Shown: positions 25,711 to 33,993 of the stretch, piece by piece
How the letters are laid out: the number at the start of each line of letters is the position of its first letter
Position numbering within the stretch: position 1 is the stretch's first letter
Assembly (NCBI GenBank): GCA_030430575.1
Contig: JAUIKF010000055.1
Location: 1 to 55,316 of the forward strand
Length of the DNA stretch: 55,316 nt
Source of the DNA: Bacteroidia bacterium
GTDB lineage: Bacteria > Bacteroidota > Bacteroidia > J057
Direction: 5' to 3'
Made by a program: the position numbers and the translations under genes
Notes under the pieces: generated by a model
The model's input: the letters and a program-made list of their open reading frames with translations, nothing else
Database searches by the model: none
What the model was told of the DNA's origin: nothing

Positions 25711-25745
25711 CGGAAGGCACCCATACTCGGGGCCTTCCGTTTCTG
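25711..25745 (+). terminator. Terminator downstream of the PAS gene
   Basis: An 8-bp stem (CGGAAGGC at 25711-25718 with GCCTTCCG at 25732-25739) is followed by TTTCTG. It lies 27 bases past the PAS stop codon and before xerD. Confidence 0.6.
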
Positions 25746-25799
25746 ATTATTACACCCCGATTGAAGATAAAATAAAATCAATGGTTATCTTTCTATCTC

Positions 25800-26702
25800 A
25801 TGACCTGGCACGAAGCACTCAAAGAATATCAACTCTATCTCCAGATCGAACGCGGCATCGCCACGAGCACCCTGGAGGCTTATCTGCGTGATTTGGAGCG
25901 CTATGCCAGTCACATGGAAGCAGTCATGGAGAAAGGAGGGCCTGAAACGATCACCCGAGAGGACTTGCTGGAATTCTTGCAATACCTCGCCGAGGAATGC
26001 TTCCTCGGCAACCGCAGCCTGGCGCGCAATATCTCCGCCATTCGCTCCTTCCACAGCTTCCTGCTGGCGGATGAGTTTATGGAGCACGACCCCAGCGAGC
26101 TGCTAGAGTTGCCCAATTTTGCCAAAAAACTGCCAACTGTCTTGTCTGTGGCAGAGGTGGAATCCTTGATTGAGGCAGTAGACTTGGAACATCCCCAGGG
26201 CTTGCGCAATCGCGCGATGATAGAAGTCCTCTATGCGGGCGGTTTACGCGTATCGGAGTTGATCAACCTGGCCTTATCGCGCTTGTATTTGGAGGAAGGG
26301 TTTGTCAAAATTTTGGGCAAAGGGCGCAAGGAACGCTTGGTGCCCATCGGGCAGCCAGCGACGGAGGCGATTCGTCAGTATGTGCGAAAGGTGCGGATTA
26401 ATCAGGCCGTAGCCGCTGGAAATGAAGATTTCCTTTTCCTCAATCGGCGAGGCAAGGGCCTCAGCCGTGTCATGGTTTTCCATATCGTAAAGGCCCTTGT
26501 CCAAAAGGCAGATATCCAGAAGAAGGTGAGTCCCCACACGTTCCGACATTCCTTTGCGACGCACCTGATAGAAGGCGGGGCAGACCTGCGGGCAGTCCAA
26601 GACATGCTGGGCCATGAGTCGATTACGACCACGGAGATTTACCTGCACATGGATCGGGAATACCTTCGGGAGGTGCATGCATTGTATCATCCGAGGAAGT
26701 AG
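25800..26702 (+). CDS. xerD: XerD-like tyrosine recombinase
   Basis: 300 residues, the usual XerC/XerD length. The N-terminal SAM-like core-binding domain (LQIERGIATSTLEAYLRDLERY) is followed by the catalytic domain. Catalytic residues are Arg in GGLRVSEL, Lys in GKGRKERLVPI, HTFRHSFATHL (His, Arg), His in MLGHESITTT, and Tyr in EIYLHMD. These enzymes resolve chromosome dimers at dif. Closeness to XerD rather than a phage integrase rests on its length and the lack of any element ends nearby. The TIR gene follows on the same strand. Confidence 0.9.
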   Translation: MTWHEALKEYQLYLQIERGIATSTLEAYLRDLERYASHMEAVMEKGGPETITREDLLEFLQYLAEECFLGNRSLARNISAIRSFHSFLLADEFMEHDPSELLELPNFAKKLPTVLSVAEVESLIEAVDLEHPQGLRNRAMIEVLYAGGLRVSELINLALSRLYLEEGFVKILGKGRKERLVPIGQPATEAIRQYVRKVRINQAVAAGNEDFLFLNRRGKGLSRVMVFHIVKALVQKADIQKKVSPHTFRHSFATHLIEGGADLRAVQDMLGHESITTTEIYLHMDREYLREVHALYHPRK

Positions 26703-26836
26703 GGTTGAATTTTGAATGGTGAATGAAGGAATTTTGAATGAGGGAAGGATATTTTCTGAAAAATTATTGCTTTACATTCAAAATTCACCCCTTCGATAGA
26801 CTCAGGGCAAGCATTCAATCATTCAACATTATCACC
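26703..26836. repeat. Spacer with ATTTTGAATG/CATTCAAAATT repeats
   Basis: The gap between xerD and the TIR gene holds AATTTTGAATG twice (26708, 26731), then the inverse ATTCAAAATTC (about 26777) and CATTCAATCATTCAACATT. It also carries CCCCTTCGATAGACTCAGGGCAAGC, a relative of the CCCTGAGCTTGCCGAAGGG palindrome at 1044. Similar ATTCAAAATTC copies occur near 10140 and 30330. Confidence 0.6.
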
Positions 26837-27451
26837 ATGCCTCAATTTACCCTCTTAATCGCTCATGCCCCTGCTGACGGAGAGCTTGCCCAGAAACTGG
26901 CAACTTACCTGAGTGAACAGCTTCCACTACGGGAGATTCACTGTATGTCTACAGGAGGTGGAGATGCGGGGAATCCGTTGATATTTCAAGCAAATATAGC
27001 TTTGCTCCTGTTGACGCCTCATTTTTTGGCGCAGGAAGTGGAAAACAGCGAGCTGCTAGACGAGCTGCTGTCGCGAACCATGGAAGACCACTTTCACCTC
27101 TTGCCGCTGATCGCAGAAGACTGTGAATGGGAGGATTCTCCTTATGCAGGCCTTCCCGTCCTGCCTTTCGAGCGAATCGCGCTTTTCAACGAAACCGCCT
27201 GGGGGGGAGTAGAAAAGGCTTTGGCGGCCCTAGCACAGCAGCTAGCAGCGCAGCTCGACTTGCAACAGCTTCAGCTGGCTGACCCCAAGGCCTATGCCCA
27301 GCGCAAAGCGGCACCTGTCGCGAAGCGAGGGGCCTTCACCCGCCACTTATTGCGCCTCTTCTGGCGCAACATGCCCAAGCGCCTGAAATGGGGCATTATA
27401 TCAGGATTGGGGATTTTACTCCTCCTGCTTATCTACTTGATTTTTGGGTAA
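26837..27451 (+). CDS. TIR-like domain protein with C-terminal membrane anchor
   Basis: 204 residues from the ATG at 26837, chosen because the TIR strand A (MPQFTLLIAHAPADG) starts there. The TIR pattern continues with KLATYLSEQL, NIALLLLTPHFLAQ, an aligned glutamate in ENSELLDELL (position of the NADase catalytic Glu), HFHLLPLIAED and YAGLPVLP. A basic stretch (RHLLRLFWRNMPKRLKWG) precedes one C-terminal TM helix (GIISGLGILLLLLIYLIF). The TIR should face the cytoplasm and be tail-anchored. Many bacterial TIRs deplete NAD+ or make cADPR-type signals in antiphage defence. No separate sensor gene is next to it, so the trigger is unknown. Confidence 0.78.
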   Translation: MPQFTLLIAHAPADGELAQKLATYLSEQLPLREIHCMSTGGGDAGNPLIFQANIALLLLTPHFLAQEVENSELLDELLSRTMEDHFHLLPLIAEDCEWEDSPYAGLPVLPFERIALFNETAWGGVEKALAALAQQLAAQLDLQQLQLADPKAYAQRKAAPVAKRGAFTRHLLRLFWRNMPKRLKWGIISGLGILLLLLIYLIFG

Positions 27452-27873
27452 AAAAGCCTGACACCTCCATACAGGTTGTGGCGGGTATTTGGGGTAGGAA
27501 GCGTCCTGCTGATGGTATAGGCACAGCCAAAAAGTGCTCCCCCGCTTATTGCGAATCTCTTTTTTATGCTGGCACATATAGCAGGAAGAGGATTTCCACA
27601 TGACTTTTATCATTTCTATAAACAACAAATCTCAGTCATTTCTCCCTGCATAACAAGTTACTTTTTGGCCAATACTTTAGACTGCATGAGAAACTGTGTC
27701 AATTGAACCATATAAGGAATATAAGAACATATAAAAAAAATGCCTTTTAAAACCTTAAATGCACTTAAATGTCTTATATGGTTCCAAAAATGATCGTGGG
27801 TCTAAACAGACAATCCATCAGGGCAAAGTTAGGGAATCAATAATCAGTCAATTTATCAATCAATCATCTTCAT
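27452..27873. other. 422-bp intergenic region with a 12-bp inverted repeat
   Basis: The gap holds a perfect 12-bp inverted repeat, GAACCATATAAG (27705-27716) with CTTATATGGTTC (27773-27784), flanking AT-rich ATATAAG direct copies (27718-27732). The part from 27460 to 27660 is more GC-rich and has a TGCT...AGCA hairpin near 27565-27590. I could not match it to a known riboswitch or RNA gene. No promoter for the GCS2 gene was clearly found. Confidence 0.5.
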
Positions 27874-29733
27874 ATGGGAGACTTTAGGGTGAGAAAAATC
27901 AATGATGCCCATGACAGGCGGGCCATGTATCAACAGGCGTTACATGACATCGAAGCATTTGAGTTTTTGCTAGCAAACAACCGATTCGAAACGGGGCCTC
28001 CCAAAATAGGGGCAGAACAGGAGTTGTGCATCGTCGATCTCCAATACAATCCGGCCCCATCTTCCCTGCAAATCCTTGACAAGGTTGACGACGAACATTA
28101 CACCAACGAATTGGCGCTTTTTAACCTGGAAATCAACCTCGATCCCCTTCCGCTTTCTGGGGCGTGTTTTGAGGGAATGGAGACGGCGTTATTGGATTTA
28201 TTGGAAAAAGGGCACCGTACAGCCGCTACGTGCGATACGCATATCTTGATGGCAGGCATCTTGCCTACTTTGGCCTATCGCCATTTGCAATTTGACTACA
28301 TGACGCCCATTCAGCGTTACCAGACGCTGAGCAATACCCTTTCGGATATTCGCGGGACTGAATTTGACATTCACCTAGAAGGCGTAGACGAAATCATCAT
28401 GTCTTTGGGTTCTGTGTTGTTTGAAGCGTGTAATACGAGCTTTCAACTTCACCTTCAGATCGCTCCCGACGACTTCGTAGATCAGCATAACTGGTCCCAG
28501 ATGATTGCTGGCCCAGTGCTCTCAGCCTGTGTGAATTCGCCTATGCTGTTTGGTAATGAACTGTGGGCGGAAACGCGCATCGCGCTCTTTAAGCAGAGTC
28601 TCGATACGCGTAGTGCGCAGAAGTATATGCGGAAGAAGCTGCCCAGGGTGTATTTTGGCAGTGATTGGCTGCAGAATTCGGCTGCAGAGTTGTGGAAAAG
28701 CGATTTGATGCGCTTCCCATTACTGGTGACATCTGACGACTTTCAAGATGCCCAAGCGGTTGTGGAAAGCGGTGGCATCCCCGACCTGCGGGCCATCCGA
28801 TTGCACAATGGCACCACCTATACCTGGAACAGGATGTGTTATGGGTTCTCAAAAACGAACCCTCACCTGCGCATAGAATGCCGCTACCTGCCCTCTGGGC
28901 CTACGGCCATTGACGAGATCGCCAACTTTGCCTTTTGGATCGGCGTGATGAACAGCAAGCCTCCACAAGGGCCCCAGTTCTGGAAGCAGGCAGATTTCAG
29001 GACTGCCAAAAATAATTTTGTGAATGCTGCCCGCACGGGCTTAAGTTCTGTTTTTCAATGGTTTGGCGAGAACCTGCCAGCTAAGCAGTTGATTTTGGAA
29101 AAACTGATGCCGATGGCCCATGAAGGGCTTGCTAGCCGTGGTGTTTCGTCAGCGGATATCGAAAAATATTTGTCCATTTTTGAGCAAAGGGTAAAGGCGG
29201 AAGTCACAGGCTCTGACTGGACTGTCAGGAACTTCAGGACCTTGGCACAGCGCTATAGCGGCCCTATCGCAGAGCAAGAGCTGGTCCGCCAAATGCTCAT
29301 GTATCAAAAAGAAAATATTCCCCTCCACCAATGGGAAAATATCTCTTCACAAGCACATGCGATTGTTTGGCAGGATGCTGCTATCGCCCAGCGAATGAGC
29401 ACCGATATTTTTTCGGTCAATGAAGAGGATAGCATAGAGCTAGTCGAAAGTGTCCTGAAATGGAATAATATCCACCACCTGCCTGTAGAAGATCATAATG
29501 GAGATCTCGTAGGCCTCATCACGGATGGCATGATCGACCGTATAGGCGAAGATGACTCTCCTTCATGCTGCTTTGCCAAGGACATCATGATTACAGACCT
29601 TGTCTCTATCCAAGCCCATGACTCGGTCGAGAAAGCACGACAAGTGATGGGGGAAAAGCAGCTCAGTGGATTGCCTGTCGTGTATAATCAGAAACTGGTG
29701 GGCATCATTACCCAACGGGACCTGAATAACTGA
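27874..29733 (+). CDS. GCS2-type glutamate-cysteine ligase-like enzyme fused to two CBS domains
   Basis: 619 residues. Residues about 45-430 are a GCS2 (carboxylate-amine ligase) domain: KIGAEQELCIVD, NELALFNLEINLDPLPL, FEACNTSFQLHLQI, NSPMLFGNELWAETRIALFKQ, and RIECRYLPSGPTAIDE. These residues bind ATP/Mg and the amino acid. Residues about 500-619 are two CBS repeats (MSTDIFSVNEEDS; AKDIMITDLVSIQAHDS...LVGIITQRDL), which bind adenine nucleotides as regulators. The fusion suggests a ligase controlled by energy charge. Product (gamma-glutamylcysteine or another gamma-glutamyl amide) is not proven; no glutathione synthetase is adjacent. The macrodomain gene follows 105 bp later. Confidence 0.88.
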   Translation: MGDFRVRKINDAHDRRAMYQQALHDIEAFEFLLANNRFETGPPKIGAEQELCIVDLQYNPAPSSLQILDKVDDEHYTNELALFNLEINLDPLPLSGACFEGMETALLDLLEKGHRTAATCDTHILMAGILPTLAYRHLQFDYMTPIQRYQTLSNTLSDIRGTEFDIHLEGVDEIIMSLGSVLFEACNTSFQLHLQIAPDDFVDQHNWSQMIAGPVLSACVNSPMLFGNELWAETRIALFKQSLDTRSAQKYMRKKLPRVYFGSDWLQNSAAELWKSDLMRFPLLVTSDDFQDAQAVVESGGIPDLRAIRLHNGTTYTWNRMCYGFSKTNPHLRIECRYLPSGPTAIDEIANFAFWIGVMNSKPPQGPQFWKQADFRTAKNNFVNAARTGLSSVFQWFGENLPAKQLILEKLMPMAHEGLASRGVSSADIEKYLSIFEQRVKAEVTGSDWTVRNFRTLAQRYSGPIAEQELVRQMLMYQKENIPLHQWENISSQAHAIVWQDAAIAQRMSTDIFSVNEEDSIELVESVLKWNNIHHLPVEDHNGDLVGLITDGMIDRIGEDDSPSCCFAKDIMITDLVSIQAHDSVEKARQVMGEKQLSGLPVVYNQKLVGIITQRDLNN

Positions 29734-29838
29734 GAAAAATCACTTGCTTCATTGACCTTTTTTAGTCGTAGTGACCCAAATATTTGCTCCTTTTACCTAC
29801 GAAAAACAGCAAATACATTTCAGTTAACACATACCATT

Positions 29839-30321
29839 ATGATTAAAGAAGTTACCGGTGATATTCTCTTGACAGGTGCGCAAGCCCTTGCCCATGGCGT
29901 AGCTCCCAATGACCATTTTGACAGAGGCTTGGCGCTGAGCCTTCGGGAAAACTACCCGTCTATGGCCAAAGACTTTAGGCATTATTGCCATTTGCAGCAT
30001 CCTTCTCCAGGCGAAGCCTGGACCTGGGGCGGCGTAGGCAATGTCAGGATTGTCAATCTGATGACCCAAGAGCCGGCTAAGCATGCCAGTGGCCATCCTG
30101 GTCCCGCAACCCTTCACAATGTGAACCTCGCCCTGAAGTCTTTGGCAAAAATTGCCAAGAAGGAGAAGTTCACGAGCATGGCCTTGCCAAGGCTCGCTAC
30201 AGGCTATGGAGGCCTGGATTGGGAAGAAGTCAGGCCCTTGGTTTACAATCGTCTCGGCGACCTGAAGATTCCTATTTATATCTATACCCTGTACAAAAAA
30301 GATGTGAAGGCGGAAGAGTAG
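29839..30321 (+). CDS. Macrodomain protein (ALC1/TARG1/DarG-like type)
   Basis: 160 residues from the ATG at 29839, which opens the macrodomain's first strand (MIKEVTGDILL). Conserved parts are GAQALAHGVAPNDHFDRGLA, EAWTWGGVGNVRIVNLMTQE, and ALPRLATGYGGLDWEEVRPL. The GLDW block matches the active-site loop of the class that includes DarG and TARG1, which remove ADP-ribose from DNA or acidic residues. No DarT toxin is next to it, so it is more likely a housekeeping ADP-ribosyl-hydrolase or ADP-ribose binder than an antitoxin. A terminator follows at 30429. Confidence 0.85.
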   Translation: MIKEVTGDILLTGAQALAHGVAPNDHFDRGLALSLRENYPSMAKDFRHYCHLQHPSPGEAWTWGGVGNVRIVNLMTQEPAKHASGHPGPATLHNVNLALKSLAKIAKKEKFTSMALPRLATGYGGLDWEEVRPLVYNRLGDLKIPIYIYTLYKKDVKAEE

Positions 30322-30428
30322 GGGGAGAATTTTGAGTTTTGAATGATGAATTTTGAATAAACTTTTGGAAGGCATTCATTTATAAATTATTGACACTTCC
30401 CACATGTGATCCCGAAATCTGAATGCAA

Positions 30429-30468
30429 CCCTCTTTGAGTGACATCAGTCTAACAAGGAGGGCTTTTT
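30429..30468 (+). terminator. Intrinsic terminator after the macrodomain gene
   Basis: A 9-bp stem (CCCTCTTTG at 30429-30437 with CAAGGAGGG at 30454-30462, one G-T pair) is followed by CTTTTTG. It ends the transcript of the preceding plus-strand genes. Confidence 0.75.
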
Positions 30469-30493
30469 GTATTCACCTTTAACATTCACCCAC

Positions 30494-30883
30494 ATGAAAC
30501 CGCTATTTTTCCTCTTTTCAGGACTATTTCTATTGACGATCGCATCCTTTACCCACATAGATATTGACAAAAGAAAGTGCTTGATTTTGCATCAGGGGAC
30601 CTTTCTCTATTCCGGCGCTGACGAAGTCCATAAAGTTGTCATCAAGGGAAAAAGCCATACAGAGTACCACAACGATGGGAAATACATGATCAAATCCAAA
30701 CTCGAATGGCTCAGTCCATGTGAGTTCAATATGACGGTAAAAAAGGTCACTGTGCCCGATTTCCCTTTTGAAACCGGCGCAGTTATGAATGTCAAAGTGA
30801 ACAGGGTTTCGGGGAATGAGATTTTCTACACGTCCACGATTGAGGCGAAAAGCTGGGAGGGGAAGATGATTAAGGTGAAATGA
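30494..30883 (+). CDS. Small secreted hypothetical protein
   Basis: 129 residues from the ATG at 30494, which opens a signal peptide (MKPLFFLFSGLFLLTIASF). An alternative start nine codons upstream adds non-signal residues that overlap the terminator. The mature part (about 108 residues) is beta-rich and polar (KCLILHQGTFLYSG, SHTEYHNDGKYMIKSKLEWL), reminiscent of small exported stress or lipocalin-like domains, but I cannot assign a family. It stands alone after a terminator. Confidence 0.65.
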   Translation: MKPLFFLFSGLFLLTIASFTHIDIDKRKCLILHQGTFLYSGADEVHKVVIKGKSHTEYHNDGKYMIKSKLEWLSPCEFNMTVKKVTVPDFPFETGAVMNVKVNRVSGNEIFYTSTIEAKSWEGKMIKVK

Positions 30884-30893
30884 GGTGCGTGCT

Positions 30894-30926
30894 TTGTGGT
30901 AAATAACGGGAGGTTATGTACCTTTA
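30894..30926 (+). promoter_or_regulatory. Possible promoter of the SEC-C gene
   Basis: TTG (30894-30896) and TACCTTTA (30919-30926), with a 22-bp spacer, are a near match to TTG-N(17-23)-TAnnTTTG with the last G replaced by A. It would start transcription just before the ATG at 30934. Confidence 0.35.
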
Positions 30927-30933
30927 AGTCAAT

Positions 30934-31211
30934 ATGCTAGTAAGCCAAAAAAATACCAATGGGTCCAAATCACTAACATTTGATACCTCGATAAAAAAAA
31001 CGATTATTCGGCGCATTTTTTAACCCTATCAACTTGCAAAAACCCTACTTGTGACTGCGGTGCGGCCACCCTTGTTATTTCAACAAAAGAAATATCAGAT
31101 AAGGAATCAACCATAGCCAGAATCCCAATAGATGTTCACAAAAAGATTTTAGAACCAAGTACACACAAAGACTTTTTCGTTAAGGAAGAAAAGGATCAAT
31201 CCCTCCATGAT
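30934..31211 (+). other. 5' part of the SEC-C gene, apparently frameshifted
   Basis: The ATG at 30934 opens a frame that reads MLVSQKNTNGSKSLTFDTSI and passes through eight A residues (30992-30999), then stops at 31018-31020. The frame of the downstream SEC-C gene, shifted by -1, is open from 30984. After the A tract it reads HFLTLSTCKNPTCDCGAATL, which looks like authentic N-terminal SEC-C-protein sequence with a CxxxxCxC metal site. A -1 shift at the A8 tract joins the two frames. This could be a programmed slip (AAAAAAAC), a mutation or a sequencing error. Confidence 0.55.
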
Positions 31212-31811
31212 TTGTTTTCAGAACAGATTACCGATGACGACTGGAAGCAATTACTACAACAGTATTTCGATATTAAATTTGCCCTAATTGATCAAGTCGA
31301 CCCCAAAGAAATAGCGTTCACATTTGACCCCAGTTTCTACAGAGAGGTGGATTTAATGATCCCTTATGTGGAGATATTTCCCTGTTCAGCATTGGATCAA
31401 AAAATAGGCGACGAATCCTTAATTTTGGTAGATTATTATTGCAAAAATAAATTCTGCAATTGCAGCGAAGTCTATTTTGAAGTTTTCAAACCTGTCCCTA
31501 ATGGAGAGATGGAAACAAGGAATATTGGAACGTTAATCTATGATTATAAAACGGGCAAAAAAACAATCATAAAGGGTGAAAAACGCGAAATGGAACGGGC
31601 ATCAAATGCCGTTTCATCCAATTTTGGAAATATAGATTCCCTTTTGGCTAGAAGGCATCAGATTACCAAAAAGATATTCAGCAAGGCTAAAGCAAAATAT
31701 GATAGAGATCAATATCAAAGGATGTTAAAACCTAAGATTTCAATCGGGAGAAACGCCCCCTGTCATTGTGGCAGTGGGAAAAAATTTAAACGCTGTTGTA
31801 TGCGAAAGTAA
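31212..31811 (+). CDS. SEC-C motif protein
   Basis: The readable frame from a TTG at 31212 gives 199 residues. The real N-terminus very likely lies upstream through a frame change at 30992-30999 (see the separate entry). The C-terminus is a SEC-C zinc motif, GRNAPCHCGSGKKFKRCC, preceded by a basic helix (KIFSKAKAKYDRDQYQ). A second Cys cluster (CKNKFCNCSE) sits near residue 77. The SEC-C motif binds Zn and often mediates protein or SecB-type contacts; in small proteins like this the function is unknown. No operon partner is present. Confidence 0.7.
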   Translation: MFSEQITDDDWKQLLQQYFDIKFALIDQVDPKEIAFTFDPSFYREVDLMIPYVEIFPCSALDQKIGDESLILVDYYCKNKFCNCSEVYFEVFKPVPNGEMETRNIGTLIYDYKTGKKTIIKGEKREMERASNAVSSNFGNIDSLLARRHQITKKIFSKAKAKYDRDQYQRMLKPKISIGRNAPCHCGSGKKFKRCCMRK

Positions 31812-31866
31812 GGCATGAGAACAATTGTGCTACGTATTCAAAACGTACTTTCTTCCCTTGAATGCT

Positions 31867-32883
31867 TCAACCGTGGAACTTTCCCACCCGCTCCCCAAAA
31901 GCCTCCACCATCTCATCCGAAATGTCTAAATGCGTCACCAGACGAATCGCATATTTTCCAAAAGGCACTGCGATAATCCCTTGCTCAGCGAATTGCTTCA
32001 ACAATTCAGGCACTGGCTGATCTGGCTCAAAAATCACAATATTGGTTTCGACGGGTAATACCTTTTTCACCCACGCCTGCGCTTCCAGCGCAGAAGCCAT
32101 CTGGCGTGCGCGCCTATGGTCATCCGCTAGGCGATCAACCTGATGCTCCAAGGCATAACTCCCTGCAGCAGCCAGAAACCCTGCCTGGCGCATGCCACCA
32201 CCAAATACTTTGCGGACTCTGCGTGCTTCCTTGATATGTGCTTTGCTACCGATCAACACAGAACCCACAGGCGCGCCGAGTCCTTTGGACAGGCAGAGGG
32301 AAATAGTGTCGGTGAGCCTGCCAAAGTCAGTAGGCGACTGGCCTTTGGCGACAATGGCGTTGAAGAGACGGGCACCGTCGAGGTGGAGGTGTAAATCGTG
32401 ACGGTCGCAGACGTCACGGATGGCTTCGATCTCCGATAAGTCATAGCAGCTGCCGCCGCCTTTATTCACCGTATTTTCGATACAGACGAGCGAAGTTCTT
32501 GGGAAATGAGGATCGTCAATGTTAATGTTTGCCTCAACTTCGGCGGCATTGATTCGTCCCAAATCACCTTCCAATAACCGTGCTGTCACCCCCGCATTGG
32601 CAGCGGCACCGCCACCTTCATACTGGTAGACATGGGCGTAGGTGTAACAGATCATCTGATCCTGAGGTCGCGTAGCCACGCGTATCGCGATTTGATTGCA
32701 CATCGTGCCTGAGGGACAGAAGAGGGCCGCTTCCATGCCAAACATAGCAGCGGCCTTGGCTTCCAGGGCATTGACGCTAGGATCATCGCCAAAGACATCG
32801 TCTCCAACTTCCGCAGCCATCATGGCTTTTAGCATGCCTGGAGTTGGGCGGGTCAGGGTATCACTTCTAAGGTCTATAGTCAT
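31867..32883 (-). CDS. ltaE: Low-specificity L-threonine aldolase
   Basis: 338 residues, normal for the beta-eliminating-lyase-type threonine aldolase. It cleaves L-threonine or L-allo-threonine to glycine and acetaldehyde with PLP. The N-terminus IDLRSDTLTRPTPGM is diagnostic. Other motifs are GDDVFGDDPSVNALE, FCPSGTMCNQIA, the Asp-Gly-Ala-Arg HLDGARLFNA, and the PLP lysine in SLCLSKGLGAPVGS, with an RKVFGGGMRQAG loop. It appears monocistronic. A dispersed repeat separates it from the CtlX gene upstream on the same strand. Confidence 0.95.
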   Translation of the reverse strand: MTIDLRSDTLTRPTPGMLKAMMAAEVGDDVFGDDPSVNALEAKAAAMFGMEAALFCPSGTMCNQIAIRVATRPQDQMICYTYAHVYQYEGGGAAANAGVTARLLEGDLGRINAAEVEANINIDDPHFPRTSLVCIENTVNKGGGSCYDLSEIEAIRDVCDRHDLHLHLDGARLFNAIVAKGQSPTDFGRLTDTISLCLSKGLGAPVGSVLIGSKAHIKEARRVRKVFGGGMRQAGFLAAAGSYALEHQVDRLADDHRRARQMASALEAQAWVKKVLPVETNIVIFEPDQPVPELLKQFAEQGIIAVPFGKYAIRLVTHLDISDEMVEAFGERVGKFHG

Positions 32884-32902
32884 GAGTTATAGATTGAGGT
32901 TT

Positions 32903-33049
32903 GTGCGGCTGGGATGAACGGCGAAGCCCTCACGAAAGCCTTTAAAAATAGACAGATACTGAGTAAACGGGCGCGGGCGGATGGATTGAGGGGTTGGCCT
33001 TGGTTGGCCCGTTTCGATTTTTTGGTTACTTTTTTCTAAAAAAAGTAAC
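32903..33049. repeat. Dispersed intergenic repeat, copy 2
   Basis: About 147 bp homologous to 963-1132 in the same window orientation. It includes GCGGCTGGGATGAACGGCGA, TTGGCCTTGGTTGGC and the terminal hairpin GGTTACTTTTTT/AAAAAAAGTAAC. It lacks the roughly 20-bp near-palindrome present in the other copy. It separates two minus-strand genes. Confidence 0.8.
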
Positions 33050-33078
33050 AATACAATGGACAAAACAACTAATAATCT

Positions 33079-33993
33079 CTAAAACACCTCCGCAATCATA
33101 CACCGCACACTCCCGCCGCCATACGTCTCTATGACGTCAAGCGGGACCACAAGCGGTTCCACAAAGGAAGACAGGGTAGTGATTTGTTCAGGAGAGAGGC
33201 TGTCATAAGCGCGTTTTGACATGATCATGAACTTCTTCCCCGCGGCATTCTGCACTTCCAACATATTCCCTGCAAATTGATTCATTTGCGCTAAGGTTAT
33301 TTCAAAAATATAGTGCCCTGAGGTGTGAAGCGCATCCCTTACTTGTTTCTTTTCTGCTTGGGTAGGAATCGCATCCATGCAGATCACTGCGACTTCTGTT
33401 CCAAGGCCCATCATCACATTGGTGTGGTAAATGGCTTGTTCGTGGGCATCTACCCCTGTAAACACCACCATTTGATAGCCCATTTTTTCACAGAATGCTT
33501 CAAAAGGACGTTGCTGGGTACGGATGGAAATGCAGGCATAGGCTATACGATTCACGCGGTCCAGCACCATGCTCCCGGTCGATTCGAGGAATTCTCCTGT
33601 AGCTTCATAGCTAGTCAGGTCTATCAATTGTTCAGGAGCGAGGGTACCGCGAATCGCTAGAGGAATATCCATCCGCCGTTCTCCCCGACGCAAAGGCGTA
33701 GCCATGGGATAGATCACGATGCGCCCATCAGCATGGAAGGAGATCCAGTTATTTGGGAAAACAGCATCTGGGGTATAGGGCGTAGGAAGGTCGTCAAAAA
33801 CCTTGACAACAATGCCTTGGGCCTCCATGCGGGCGACCATGTCATCAAACTCTGCACGCGCTTTTGCCGCGATTTCTTGAGTGCCCAAGGAGCCGTCATT
33901 ATGTTGAAAGGCATTACTCACTGCCGTTTGGGCATTGAACCCAAAGGCATGTGGGCGCACCATCATCAAGGTATTTGTGGTTTGTTGTCTCAC
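33079..33993 (-). CDS. ctlX: CtlX-type citrulline/arginine deiminase-superfamily hydrolase
   Basis: 304 residues from a GTG at 33993. That start gives MRQQTTNTLMMVRPHAFGFN, which resembles how the family usually begins. A TTG 13 codons upstream (34032) is the alternative. The guanidino-modifying enzyme fold is marked by PNNWISFHADGRIVIYPM (substrate Asn/Asp and His), ESTGSMVLDR, YHTNVMMGLG, and the active-site cysteine near the end in YGGGSVRCMIAEVF. CtlX-like proteins act on citrulline or related ureido compounds in arginine/ornithine metabolism. The exact substrate here is inferred from the family. Confidence 0.88.
   Translation of the reverse strand: MRQQTTNTLMMVRPHAFGFNAQTAVSNAFQHNDGSLGTQEIAAKARAEFDDMVARMEAQGIVVKVFDDLPTPYTPDAVFPNNWISFHADGRIVIYPMATPLRRGERRMDIPLAIRGTLAPEQLIDLTSYEATGEFLESTGSMVLDRVNRIAYACISIRTQQRPFEAFCEKMGYQMVVFTGVDAHEQAIYHTNVMMGLGTEVAVICMDAIPTQAEKKQVRDALHTSGHYIFEITLAQMNQFAGNMLEVQNAAGKKFMIMSKRAYDSLSPEQITTLSSFVEPLVVPLDVIETYGGGSVRCMIAEVF

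Noticed and set aside
25800-27451. XerD plus TIR gene as a mobile defence island
   Set aside because: XerD is of normal length and housekeeping type. No element ends, direct repeats or tRNA target were found beside the pair.
27460-27660. Riboswitch or small RNA upstream of the GCS2-CBS gene
   Set aside because: The segment is structured and GC-rich, but I could not find the conserved core of any riboswitch class I know, and the distance to the gene (over 200 bp) is large.
29839-30321. Macrodomain as the DarG half of a DarTG toxin-antitoxin system
   Set aside because: No DarT-like gene is adjacent; the neighbours are a GCS2-CBS ligase and a small secreted protein.
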